Assembly (NCBI GenBank): GCA_965262315.1
Contig: CBDHFJ010000092.1
Coordinates: 1-39,090, forward strand
Reading direction: 5' to 3'
Source of the DNA: JBCCFK01 sp965262315
GTDB lineage: Bacteria; Actinomycetota; Acidimicrobiia; Acidimicrobiales; UBA8592
Length of the DNA stretch: 39,090 nt
Shown: positions 31,242 through 39,033 of the stretch, in pieces
Position numbering within the stretch: the first letter of the stretch is position 1
Layout: the number at the start of each line of letters is the position of its first letter
The notes under the pieces: generated by a model
Databases searched by the model: none
Told to the model about the DNA's origin: nothing
What the model saw: the letters and a program-made list of their open reading frames with translations, nothing else
Made by a program: the position numbers and the translations under genes

Positions 31242-33020
31242 ATGACCGACGTGCAACCCGGAGACATCCTGGTCGAGGCCGAGGAGTTCACCGACTACGG
31301 GGGCTGGACGCTCGACTCGCAGTTCGTTGCTGAGATGGGCTCGCCGTACTTGTTGGCCCACGGCAACGGTCGTCCGGTTGCCGACGCGACCACGACCGTC
31401 GAGCTCGCCCAGTCAGGGACCTTTGGCGTGTGGGTACGGGCGAAAGACTGGGTGCCGGACCATCATCCCGGCCGCTTCGGGGTGTCGCTGGGCGGCCACC
31501 GTCTGACCACCGAGTTCGGTGCCAATGGCCAGGACTGGATGTGGCAATCGGCCGGATCGGTGAAGCTCGACGCCGGACCGCTCCACGTCGCGTTGCATGA
31601 CCTGACCGGCTTCGACGGCCGCTGCGACGCCATCTATCTCAGCCTCGACGGCAACGAACCCGTCGAGGGTGCCGGGCCGGAGGCGATGGCGTGGCGCCGC
31701 CGTCTTCGCGGCCTCCCGGATGCTCCCGAGGTCCAGGATCCGTTCGATCTCGTCATCGTCGGCGGTGGGGTCACGGGCTCGGTCGGTGCGCTCGTGGCGT
31801 CCCGGCTCGGTCTGCGTGTGGCCGTGGTGCAGAACCGCCCCGTGCTCGGCGGCAACGCCAGCGTCGAGATCGGCATCGGCCCGCGCGGTGAGAAGGGCGC
31901 CACGGTTGCCGAGGCCATCGCCCGGACTCCCGACGGCGACCTCCAGGTCGGCCGGCTCCTCCAGTCCGAGCCCGATGCCACCGTCTACCTGCACCACCAG
32001 GTCTTCGATGTCGCCATGGACGGCGACGTCATCGAGTCGGTCGATGCCCGCCATGCGGTGACCGGTCGGGAGATCCGCATCCCGGGCTCACAGTTCATCG
32101 ACTGCACGGGCACGGCGATCCTCGGCATCCTGGCCGGCGTTCCCACCATGTTCGGCATCGAGGGTGCCGACGAGTACGGCGAGAGCCACGCGCCCCCCGA
32201 ACGACTGGACCAGCACCACGGCAACACCATCTTCTTCCGCACGCGGATGGCCGACGAGCCCGTGGAGTTCCCCGAGGTGCCGTGGGCGATGGAGGTGGCC
32301 AAGGACTTCGCCGACCTCGGCGGCCAGGCGCGCGAGCCAGGCAAGGACAACGGCGACGGTCCCGTGGTCGCGGCGTTCCGGCCACCCCAGGACGACGACC
32401 GCGCCAACCTCACTCGTCGGCTCACCCACTACTGGGAGTACGGCCAATGGTGCGACCCCTACACCGAGGGCGAGCACATCCGGGACCATCTGCTGCGCGC
32501 CGTCTACGGCACCATGTGGAACGTCAAGACGATGGAACCCGAGGAGTGGGCGAACCTGGAGTTCGACTGGGTGGGCCACGTGCCGGGCCAGGGCGAGTTT
32601 CGGCGCTACATCGGTGACCACGTGCTGACACAGAACGACATCGACGACCACGTGGCGTTCCCCGACGCCGTCGCTCAGAACTCAGGCGCGTTCTGTCTGC
32701 ACCATCCGATCCACCAGGACTACGACTTCCGGCTGAAGGACTGGACCTGGGACACCCGCGACGACGAGCCCTTCGACATCCCGTTCCGGAGCCTCTATTC
32801 AGCTCACGTGTCGAATCTGATGATGGCCGGCAAGCACATCAGCGTCACCCACGTGGCCGGCTCGGTCTGCAAGTTCATGGGCAACGGCGCCCAGCACGCC
32901 ATCGCCACCGCCGCAGCGGCAGCGGTGGCGATCAAGCACGGCGCCACGCCGCGCCAGGTCCACGATCATCACCTCGACGAGCTCAAGACCCTCGTGGCCG
33001 AGGCGCGAGGCGCCGACTGA
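31242..33020 (+). CDS. FAD-dependent oxidoreductase with N-terminal carbohydrate-binding-like region
   Basis: The protein has 592 residues. Residues 1-140 (GDILVEAEEFTDYGGWTLD, then TTTVELAQSGTFGVWVRAKDWVP and YLSLDGNEPV) look like the beta-sandwich seen in CBM6/35-type or related modules. FAD binding follows at about 172-200 (LVIVGGGVTGSVGALVASRLGL, then VLGGNASVEIG), with FIDCTGTAILGILAG and a C-terminal motif NLMMAGKHISVTHVAGSVCKFMGNGAQHAIATAAAAAVAIKHG, as in the FAD_oxidored group found near glycan-degradation genes. No signal peptide is seen, so it is cytoplasmic. The start is fixed by AGGAG 7 nt before ATG 31242. The substrate is unknown; a sugar or glycan-linked compound is inferred. 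Confidence 0.78.
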   Translation: MTDVQPGDILVEAEEFTDYGGWTLDSQFVAEMGSPYLLAHGNGRPVADATTTVELAQSGTFGVWVRAKDWVPDHHPGRFGVSLGGHRLTTEFGANGQDWMWQSAGSVKLDAGPLHVALHDLTGFDGRCDAIYLSLDGNEPVEGAGPEAMAWRRRLRGLPDAPEVQDPFDLVIVGGGVTGSVGALVASRLGLRVAVVQNRPVLGGNASVEIGIGPRGEKGATVAEAIARTPDGDLQVGRLLQSEPDATVYLHHQVFDVAMDGDVIESVDARHAVTGREIRIPGSQFIDCTGTAILGILAGVPTMFGIEGADEYGESHAPPERLDQHHGNTIFFRTRMADEPVEFPEVPWAMEVAKDFADLGGQAREPGKDNGDGPVVAAFRPPQDDDRANLTRRLTHYWEYGQWCDPYTEGEHIRDHLLRAVYGTMWNVKTMEPEEWANLEFDWVGHVPGQGEFRRYIGDHVLTQNDIDDHVAFPDAVAQNSGAFCLHHPIHQDYDFRLKDWTWDTRDDEPFDIPFRSLYSAHVSNLMMAGKHISVTHVAGSVCKFMGNGAQHAIATAAAAAVAIKHGATPRQVHDHHLDELKTLVAEARGAD

Positions 33021-33039
33021 GCGACGGCGCGGTCGGCGC

Positions 33040-33113
33040 GAACGGGTGCCCCCCCCTGTCCTGTCAGCCGCGAGCAGCGCCGGTGGTCGACGCGGCGGCT
33101 GTCCCACCCGTTC
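33040..33113. terminator. Structured bidirectional terminator candidate
   Basis: GAACGGGTG (33040-33048) pairs with CACCCGTTC (33105-33113), and inside this CAGCCGC (33065-33071) pairs with GCGGCTG (33095-33101). The nested stems fill the gap between two convergent genes and reach into the stop codon of the DUF222 gene. There is no T-tract; a C-rich run (33049-33056) is present. Confidence 0.45.
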
Positions 33114-34338
33114 ACGCCGCGTCGGCAACCGATGCCCGGGTTCGTCGTGCTTCCGCGCGGTGCCGGGCGCGGTGGCATGGCGCGCATCGTGGTTCGAGCT
33201 CGGTGGTGATGGTGTGGTGGGTTTCAGCGAATGGTGGGTTGTGGTCCAGCTCGATGAGGTCGGTGCTGCCGCAGTCGACGCATCGGTGGTCGTGGCGTTC
33301 GAGCACAACCAGCTTCTGTCGAGTGGTGGGGAACCGCCGGCGGTTGGTCACATCGATTGGACGGCGTTCCATGTCGTGCAGCATCAGGCGGAGGTAGCCG
33401 TGGTCGAGCTGGCGGGTGATGGCGCTGGTGGTGATGGGTGTGCCGTCGTCGAAGGTGGTGGCGTCGCCACGGACATGGATGACGATCTCTGTGGTGACGC
33501 TCACGTCTCGGAGCAGGAAGAGGGCGGCGAGGGCGTCGGCGCGCTGTTGCGCCAGTGATGGGCAGGCCCATTGGTGGTGCTCGACGGGTTGCCAGCGTCG
33601 CTTCAGGTCGCTGAGCGTCGCTGCCAGGGGGAGGGGCGTCTCGGTCGTCCGCGGACGACTTTCGTCACCACCAGTGGCGACCGTCGCCGCAGGGGGTGGT
33701 GGGGAGTCGTCCGCGGACGACTCGGCAGCCCGCTCGTCGGTGGCAGGTGTCCGCGCGATCTGGGTGACGAGATCGTCCACGGCCGCGAGGATCGGTTTGG
33801 CGATCTCTGGCGGCAGGGCGGCGCGGATGATCACCATGCCGTCGCCGTCGGTGTAGCTCGTCACGCTGCGGGCGTCGTGGAGTCGGCGGTCTCGCTGGTC
33901 GTCGGTTTCGTCGCGGGCGGTCTCCCTGGCGATCAGGGTGGTGAGACGGTTGGCGGAGTGCACCAACGCGAGGTCGAGCAGGTCTCGCTCGTTGTCAGGG
34001 TCGGCCCAGCGGGTGAGGATGCGGGCCTTTGCGTAGGAGATCTCGCCCGCGGCGAAGGCGGTGTCGACCAGCGGGAGGTGGCGCAGGGCATGCCCGACCC
34101 TGATCCATTCGTGTGCGGTCGAGGTGTGCAACTGGAGACGGGCGGCGATCCCGGCCGCGGCGTTTGTCAGCCCGAGGTGGAACCACTCCAGCTCTTCGTC
34201 GTAGCGGGCGGCGAGGTGGACGGCCCGGTACTGGTTGGCGTTGAGCTCGAGTCCGATGGCCGTGAGCTCGTCGCCGGCCGAGATCGGAGCTGATCGGTCG
34301 GCGGTCGTCGAACGGGCATGTGGGGCAGACGTGGGCAT
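33112..34338 (-). CDS. DUF222/HNH endonuclease (13E12-type repeat family)
   Basis: The protein has 408 residues from ATG 34338. The N-terminal DUF222 region (ARYDEELEWFHLGLTNAAAGIAARLQLHTSTAHEWIRVGHAL, then FAAGEISYAKARILTRW) is followed by a Ser/Thr/Pro-rich low-complexity linker and a C-terminal HNH domain: RHDHRCVDCGSTDLIELDHNPPF, then LEPRCAPCHRARHRAEARR, with two zinc Cys pairs and the HNH catalytic residues. Actinobacterial genomes usually carry many copies of unknown role, often linked to mobile DNA. An upstream open frame exists but lacks coding character. Confidence 0.88.
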   Translation of the reverse strand: MPTSAPHARSTTADRSAPISAGDELTAIGLELNANQYRAVHLAARYDEELEWFHLGLTNAAAGIAARLQLHTSTAHEWIRVGHALRHLPLVDTAFAAGEISYAKARILTRWADPDNERDLLDLALVHSANRLTTLIARETARDETDDQRDRRLHDARSVTSYTDGDGMVIIRAALPPEIAKPILAAVDDLVTQIARTPATDERAAESSADDSPPPPAATVATGGDESRPRTTETPLPLAATLSDLKRRWQPVEHHQWACPSLAQQRADALAALFLLRDVSVTTEIVIHVRGDATTFDDGTPITTSAITRQLDHGYLRLMLHDMERRPIDVTNRRRFPTTRQKLVVLERHDHRCVDCGSTDLIELDHNPPFAETHHTITTELEPRCAPCHRARHRAEARRTRASVADAA

Positions 34339-34538
34339 CTGAAGTCCTCGCAGGAGCGCGTGCCGGCCGAGGGCGCGGGCACGATGGAGATGGAGAGGAC
34401 AGCCACGAGGATTGCCGGGTGAGGCCAGTCGAGCACCCACCGGCCAGCGCCGGTACCGCCACCGTACCGACGAGGTGTGACAGGAAAGCCGCGCGCAGTC
34501 GGGAGCGATCCCCGTCCGCACCGACGGGGGCTGGAACG

Positions 34539-34574
34539 ACGAACGCCGCCACCCGGGAGGGTGGCGGCGTTCGT
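34539..34574. terminator. 16-bp perfect hairpin downstream of the cold-shock gene
   Basis: ACGAACGCCGCCACCC (34539-34554), a loop GGGA, and its exact complement (34559-34574) form a very stable stem. It sits 20 bp past the cold-shock stop. No T-tract follows, as is common for terminators in high-GC actinobacteria. Confidence 0.8.
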
Positions 34575-34593
34575 GAGCAGGCGCTCCTGTCGA

Positions 34594-34791
34594 TCAGATC
34601 ACTCGAACGTTCTGCGCCTCTTCGCCCTTGCGGCCGGGTGCAACGTCGAACTCGACCTTCTGGCCCTCGTCGAGGGACTTGTAGCCGTCGCCGGCGATGT
34701 TGGAGTAGTGGACGAACACGTCGTCGCCACCGTCTCGCGAGATGAAGCCGAAGCCCTTCTCACTGTTGAAAAACTTCACGGTTCCTTGCAT
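34594..34791 (-). CDS. Cold-shock protein (CspA family)
   Basis: The protein has 65 residues forming a single cold-shock OB domain: MQGTVKFFNSEKGFGFISRD with RNP1 KGFGFI at 12-17, and DDVFVHYS with RNP2 VFVHYS at 25-30, ending VEFDVAPGRKGEEAQNVRVI. It binds single-stranded RNA/DNA as a chaperone. ATG 34791 gives the canonical length; an ATG at 34797 would add two residues. A long upstream region of more than 180 bp may hold the structured leader usual for csp mRNAs, and a strong hairpin ends the gene. Confidence 0.95.
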   Translation of the reverse strand: MQGTVKFFNSEKGFGFISRDGGDDVFVHYSNIAGDGYKSLDEGQKVEFDVAPGRKGEEAQNVRVI

Positions 34792-35301
34792 GTGCATGTG
34801 CTTTCGTTCGAGTCGATCACGCGATCCACTCCACCATGACTGTACGGCGCTCGAGCCCCGGTTCCCTCCAGGTGGGGGATTCCGCCGCGAAGTTTTCTTG
34901 GGAGTCGGCTCGTTCGCGTTCGTCGATCGTTCGTCGGTTGCGACGCCTGACGCCCCGACCCACTCGGCCGCCTGAGCGCGCTTGACCGGCCGCCCTCCGT
35001 CAAGTGTGACAGAGTGTGGCGGCGGTCGGCAGGCGGCCCGCAGGGAGCAGGCATCCCGAAGCGAGGGGCACGTTGCCCCATGAACTCCGCTCGCCACCAG
35101 CGCAGGCGCGCTCGGCGGCCGTCGGCAACGGACGTCGGGGAGCGGGAACGTTCCGGGGCCCGCACGTCACCGGGCGGCGGATCAACCTCCCTGCACCCGG
35201 GGTCGAAGTACGTCTCCGCCCCCCGCTCGCATGTTCGACAGATCGATTGGCTGACCGCCCCGGGCTCGTCCGGGGTCGTCCCAGCCCACGAGGAGTCCGC
35301 A
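34792..35301. other. Divergent intergenic region (about 510 bp)
   Basis: No gene is supported here. It holds an inverted repeat CTTGAC-N12-GTCAAG (34981-35004), a perfect palindrome GGAACGTTCC (35145-35154), and a small hairpin CCCCGG/CCGGGG (35258-35275) in the leader of the right-hand gene. An open frame from ATG 35080 continues into the next gene but is Arg/Ser/Gly-rich and looks non-coding. The stretch probably contains the csp promoter and leader and the promoter of the gene at 35302. Confidence 0.6.
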
Positions 35302-35856
35302 ATGGAATCGAGTCCCAACGAGTTCAACCTCCTCCGGGCGGATCTCACCCCGGGCGACACCCGGGAATGGGACATGCGTCGCCTTCCCCGACAGGCCGAG
35401 CGGTGCCTCTGGGCCGAGGCTCACACGACGCCGGAGTTGATCACGGCGTCCGCAGGCTCCGAGATGCGCACACAACGTGGCATCGCAGGTGTCGTGGTCT
35501 CGGACCCCCTGGGGAACCGCCTCGGTGAGGTGCCTGCGCACGCGTTGCTCGCCCCCGACTGGGAGCACGTGATCGACCGTCTTGGATCGATGATCGAGGA
35601 CGCACAGACGGACCAGCAGCGAGCGACCCTCCAAGCCGCGATCACGACCATCCAGAACGAGCCGTGGGAAGTGATCGACCGGCCGTGCTGGGACATCGTG
35701 ATCGTGCCGACCGGTCCGCGAGACGGGATGGTGTTGACGCGATCGTTCGTGGTGCCCGAGTGGCCGGCCCGCAAAGGGCCTGCATGCGAGGGCATGTACG
35801 TGGTCGACATCTGGGACCTTCCCGCGGGCTTCACCGGAGCCGACGCGCTGGGGTGA
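35302..35856 (+). CDS. Hypothetical protein
   Basis: The protein has 184 residues. AGGAG (35291-35295) lies 6 nt before ATG 35302, which fixes the start. It reads MESSPNEFNLLRADLTPGDT, then RQAERCLWAEAHTTPELI, GIAGVVVSDPLGNRLGEVPAHALLAPDW, a helical segment DRLGSMIEDAQTDQQRATLQAAITTIQ, and a C-terminal beta part with CWDIVIVPTGPRDGMVLTRSFVVPEW. It has neither signal peptide nor membrane segment. I do not recognise the family. It converges on the large lipoprotein gene 25 bp away. Confidence 0.7.
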   Translation: MESSPNEFNLLRADLTPGDTREWDMRRLPRQAERCLWAEAHTTPELITASAGSEMRTQRGIAGVVVSDPLGNRLGEVPAHALLAPDWEHVIDRLGSMIEDAQTDQQRATLQAAITTIQNEPWEVIDRPCWDIVIVPTGPRDGMVLTRSFVVPEWPARKGPACEGMYVVDIWDLPAGFTGADALG

Positions 35857-35880
35857 CCGCGGAGACACGGTCCGCGGCGC

Positions 35881-38787
35881 TCAGCTGTCGTTCGTGGCGA
35901 GAATCAGCTCGGCGATCATGGCGCCGATCCGCTGGCTGCCTTCCTCGTTGGGATGGACTTCGTCGGCCCAGAGCTCGGGCGTGTCGGGGCCCGAGACGGC
36001 CGTGGCGTCGACCAGCGTGACGTTCGGTCGTTCGGCGGCGAAGGCGGCGTAGCGGTCCATCAGGGTCCAGATCTCCGGGCAGAACGAGTCGTCCGCGACT
36101 GCGGCGCTGTAGCGGTAGAGCAGTACCTCGACATCGGTGGGAATGCGGTCGATCAGCTCGACCATGGCGCCGGTCCGGAGGTCGGGGGAGATCAACTCGT
36201 CGGGCGACGAACACGAGTCCTCGAATTCGCCGAGGTCGTTCCCTCCACCGGAGACGAGAACGTGGGTCCAGTCGCCGGTCACGTAGCGAGCGGGGATCCG
36301 GTCATCGGGCGCACCGCAGTTGCGCAGACAGCTCCCACCGATCGCCCGGTTGACCACCAGCGCCGACACGCCCTGTGACTCCAACGCGGCACCGACAGCC
36401 TGTGGCGTCGACCGTTCGTCGCTGAAGTCCAGCACCGAGTCACCGATGGCCAGAAGGCGAACGTCGGCCGAAGCCGCTTCCTCGTCGAAATGTCCTCGTC
36501 GTCGTCGAACTCGTCCTCGATCGTCCTCGTCGTGTCGTCCTCGATCGTCCTCGTCATCGTGGAACTCGTCGTCCTCGATGTCCTCGTCGTCGAACTCGCC
36601 ACGCTCGATCGCGTCGAGGTCCATGTCGGCCGGTGGTTGTCCCGGGACACACGAGCCGAGATGGGCGTTGTCGCGTGCTGGCTCCTCGACGTCCGGGGTC
36701 CGTGGTCCGTCGACGACCCGTCCGGCGCCGTCCTCGTCGGGGATGACGTACTGCGTGTCGGTCTGATTCGAGAGCCGATTCCCGCTCAGGCTCACCTCGC
36801 CGACTGCGTTGACTCGAATGCCCGTGCCGAAGCCATCGACTCTGGCGTCGGTGATCTGGATGCCGCGTTCGTTCATGAAGTGTCCGACATCGATACCGAT
36901 GGTGTCGCCGCCGGTGCCGATCAGGGTGAGACCGTCGATCGTGATGCGGTTGGTGTACGGGGCGGCAAAGCCGACCTGGTCGACGTTCCAGATGGTGGAG
37001 TCGGTGAAGGTCGATCGAAGCTGTGCGTCGTAGGCAGCGGGCGGGTCGATCGTGCAGTCCTCGTGGTGGAGTTCGGCGCCGAAGAACTCGGTGTGCAGAT
37101 AGAAGAGCTGGACGCCGCGGGTGACGCTGTAGGCCTGGTTGCCCGTGAACGACCCGAACGGGACGTCCATGATCTGCATGCGAGTGCCGTCCGGGCCGAT
37201 CAGCTCCCCTCCGACGACGTTGGCCGTGTCGTGGAACACCTTGGAGGTGGATCCGTCCGGGTTCCGCTCGAGGAGGCCTTCGGGCCAGACGATCACCGCG
37301 TGGCCCGACGTCCCGGAGAACACGTTGTTCTCGACCCGCACGTTGGGTGAGTGCAGCCACATCCCGTCACCCTGGAAGCCGTAGTCCTGCCGGTGTTCGC
37401 GAGCGTCGGGGTCGACTTCCTCGCCGTCGATGCCGGCCTTCAGCGGCATGTCGGGATTGACGATTCGGATGGCGATGTTGCCGATGAACGAGCCGATCTC
37501 GTCGCCCGCCTCGGTGTAGTAGGCGGCTCCGACGATGTCGTGCGCGACGTTGTTCGTGAAGTCGACGTGTGACGAGTGGTTCACGAACGCCCAACCCGGG
37601 TCGTTCGAGACGACGCTCCCGTTCACCCGAGCCGGGGCCGAGTCGCGCTCGGTCCCACCCCGATGGAAGTGCAGCGAGTACCGGCCGCGGACGTTGTCGC
37701 CGCCGAGGGTCCGCGCCGGGATGAACGGGTTGAGGTCGATGAACTCCAGGTCGTCGTAGCCGGCCGCCTTGTCCGATCGCCCCAACCCGTCGAACCAGGC
37801 GAAGTCGATGGACGCTGCGTTCGTGTGCATCACCATGACGTGGCCGCGCCGGCCGATGTCGGTGTTCTGCGACGAGAAGCGGACGTTCCGGGTGAGGTTG
37901 GCGACGTGGACCTCGAGATCTGGCTGCGGGGCCGCGTGGTCCAGGGCCAGAGGAGCATCGAGCTCCACCAGGTCGCCGTCGATGGCCACGATGGTGCGTT
38001 GTTCGTCGGTGGTCGGATCGTTCGGGTCGGTGCCGGCGACGACGACCACGTCGCCGGGGCGCCAGCCGGACGGCGCCTCGGCCAGGCGCACCGATGTGTC
38101 GCCCGTCCGCGGGAACGTCGCGACCGCGACGAAGGCTCGCTTCTCCGCCCCATGCACCACGGTCGTGCCGTGCAGGAGGGCACCGCGGCCGATGAGGGTC
38201 GGGTCCGACGCCCGGTCGATCGGTCCGTCGTCGACGAACACGATGCTCGCCGTCGCCTCGGGGGCGATCGGTGCACTCGATGTTCCGATCTCGAGGAGAC
38301 CCGCACGCGTGGTGACCAACGTCTCGACACGCAGTGCCGTGTCGACGTCCGGTGCGAACCGCAGGGTGCCGTCGACTCGAACGGTCTCGATCTCGGTGGG
38401 TATGACGCCATCGACCGTGACGGTCACGCCCGCCGGGATGTGCACCCGGCTGCCGCGGCCGGGTTCGGCGCCCTCACTCCAGGTGCCGGGTGATGCCCAT
38501 GGCCCCGATGAAGCCGCGGTGTGCGTCACCATCGAGACATCGACCAGGGCGAGGGCCGCGTCGTGACCGGCCGACTGGTGCGGCCGAGCGCCACCCTCTG
38601 CGGCTTGTGCCGACACAGGCGGCGAGTCGGCATCGACCTCGTTGTCGGCGGCCGCCTCTGCGTCGGTCGAGGACACGTCTGGCGAGGTGGCGGAGGAGCC
38701 GTCGGCGCACGCAGTAGCGAGCAACACGAGGCCGACCGAGGCAAAGAGTCGGCGGAGACGACGGGGCGTGCAGGTGGGGGGAGCCAT
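35881..38787 (-). CDS. Lipoprotein with G8 domain, right-handed beta-helix and C-terminal SGNH hydrolase
   Basis: The protein has 968 residues from ATG 38787. A lipoprotein signal ends LLATAC with Cys27. Residues about 92-215 form a G8 domain (GPWASPGTWSEG, VHIPAGVTVTVDG, then RVDGTLRFAPD). A long beta-helix follows (GRYSLHFHRGGT, VVSNDPGWAFVNHSSHVDFTNNVAHDIVG, VRVENNVFSGTSGHAVIVWPEGL), the CEMIP/PKHD1-like combination. An acidic linker with 8-residue repeats (about 735-765) leads to an SGNH hydrolase: AIGDSVLDFSDE with Ser784, GGSC, VSGGGNDLGEF, and ADEVHPNEEG with Asp942/His945. It is an exported, lipid-anchored, probably glycan-binding esterase. It lies next to an integration junction. Confidence 0.85.
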   Translation of the reverse strand: MAPPTCTPRRLRRLFASVGLVLLATACADGSSATSPDVSSTDAEAAADNEVDADSPPVSAQAAEGGARPHQSAGHDAALALVDVSMVTHTAASSGPWASPGTWSEGAEPGRGSRVHIPAGVTVTVDGVIPTEIETVRVDGTLRFAPDVDTALRVETLVTTRAGLLEIGTSSAPIAPEATASIVFVDDGPIDRASDPTLIGRGALLHGTTVVHGAEKRAFVAVATFPRTGDTSVRLAEAPSGWRPGDVVVVAGTDPNDPTTDEQRTIVAIDGDLVELDAPLALDHAAPQPDLEVHVANLTRNVRFSSQNTDIGRRGHVMVMHTNAASIDFAWFDGLGRSDKAAGYDDLEFIDLNPFIPARTLGGDNVRGRYSLHFHRGGTERDSAPARVNGSVVSNDPGWAFVNHSSHVDFTNNVAHDIVGAAYYTEAGDEIGSFIGNIAIRIVNPDMPLKAGIDGEEVDPDAREHRQDYGFQGDGMWLHSPNVRVENNVFSGTSGHAVIVWPEGLLERNPDGSTSKVFHDTANVVGGELIGPDGTRMQIMDVPFGSFTGNQAYSVTRGVQLFYLHTEFFGAELHHEDCTIDPPAAYDAQLRSTFTDSTIWNVDQVGFAAPYTNRITIDGLTLIGTGGDTIGIDVGHFMNERGIQITDARVDGFGTGIRVNAVGEVSLSGNRLSNQTDTQYVIPDEDGAGRVVDGPRTPDVEEPARDNAHLGSCVPGQPPADMDLDAIERGEFDDEDIEDDEFHDDEDDRGRHDEDDRGRVRRRRGHFDEEAASADVRLLAIGDSVLDFSDERSTPQAVGAALESQGVSALVVNRAIGGSCLRNCGAPDDRIPARYVTGDWTHVLVSGGGNDLGEFEDSCSSPDELISPDLRTGAMVELIDRIPTDVEVLLYRYSAAVADDSFCPEIWTLMDRYAAFAAERPNVTLVDATAVSGPDTPELWADEVHPNEEGSQRIGAMIAELILATNDS
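36511..36555. repeat. 24-bp period tandem repeat in the acidic linker
   Basis: A 21-bp word at 36511-36531 recurs exactly at 36535-36555 (period 24 bp, i.e. eight codons). It encodes the repeated DEDDRGR unit of the linker between the beta-helix and the SGNH domain. Looser TCGTC-rich repeats continue on both sides (36485-36600). Confidence 0.8.
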
Positions 38788-38889
38788 GGGCGTACTGTGC
38801 CAGCCCGACTCTGAAGAACTCGTGAAGGCGCATCCTCTGACACGGCCCACACGCGCAGAAGCGCTGCCCGGCAGCAGCGCTTCTGTGAG

Positions 38890-38930
38890 TACCCCGTACG
38901 GGATTTGAACCCGTGCTACCACCTTGAGAG
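38890..38930 (-). tRNA. 3' half of tRNA-Glu(CTC), truncated at the anticodon loop (attachment-site remnant)
   Basis: On the minus strand the anticodon loop CTCTCAA (38930-38924, anticodon CTC) is followed by the stem strand GGTGG, the variable TAGC, a full T-arm (ACGGG, TTCAAAT, CCCGT) and the 3' acceptor strand ACGGGGT with discriminator A (38890); CCA is not encoded. The 5' half is absent: the bases before the loop read GCGTT instead of the CCACC needed to pair. A break at exactly the anticodon loop is what tyrosine integrases leave when they insert into a tRNA gene. Confidence 0.75.
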
Positions 38931-38950
38931 AACGCTTGACCCCGGAACCA

Positions 38951-39033
38951 AGCGGAAACGAGAGGAACTGGTGACCTGTGTTTGCGCTGGTTTCCGCTCA
39001 GTTCCCACCAGTTCCGTAGCACGCTCGTAGCAC
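38951..39033. repeat. Interleaved inverted and direct repeats beside the tRNA-half (integrase arm-site candidates)
   Basis: AGCGGAAAC (38951-38959) is inverted at 38990-38998, and GGAACTGGTG (38964-38973) is inverted at 39006-39015, giving an A-B-A'-B' order. CAGTTCC repeats at 38999-39005 and 39009-39015, and GTAGCAC at 39016-39022 and 39027-39033. Such clusters beside a tRNA-derived junction resemble integrase arm-binding sites. The last 57 bp of the window show no further gene. Confidence 0.55.

Noticed and set aside
35080..35301. N-terminal extension of the hypothetical protein from ATG 35080
   Set aside because: The added part is Arg/Ser/Gly-rich without structure, and AGGAG six bases before ATG 35302 marks the real start.
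38890..38930. Complete tRNA gene at the right end
   Set aside because: Only the 3' half is present; no D-arm, 5' acceptor strand or paired anticodon stem can be found upstream on the minus strand.
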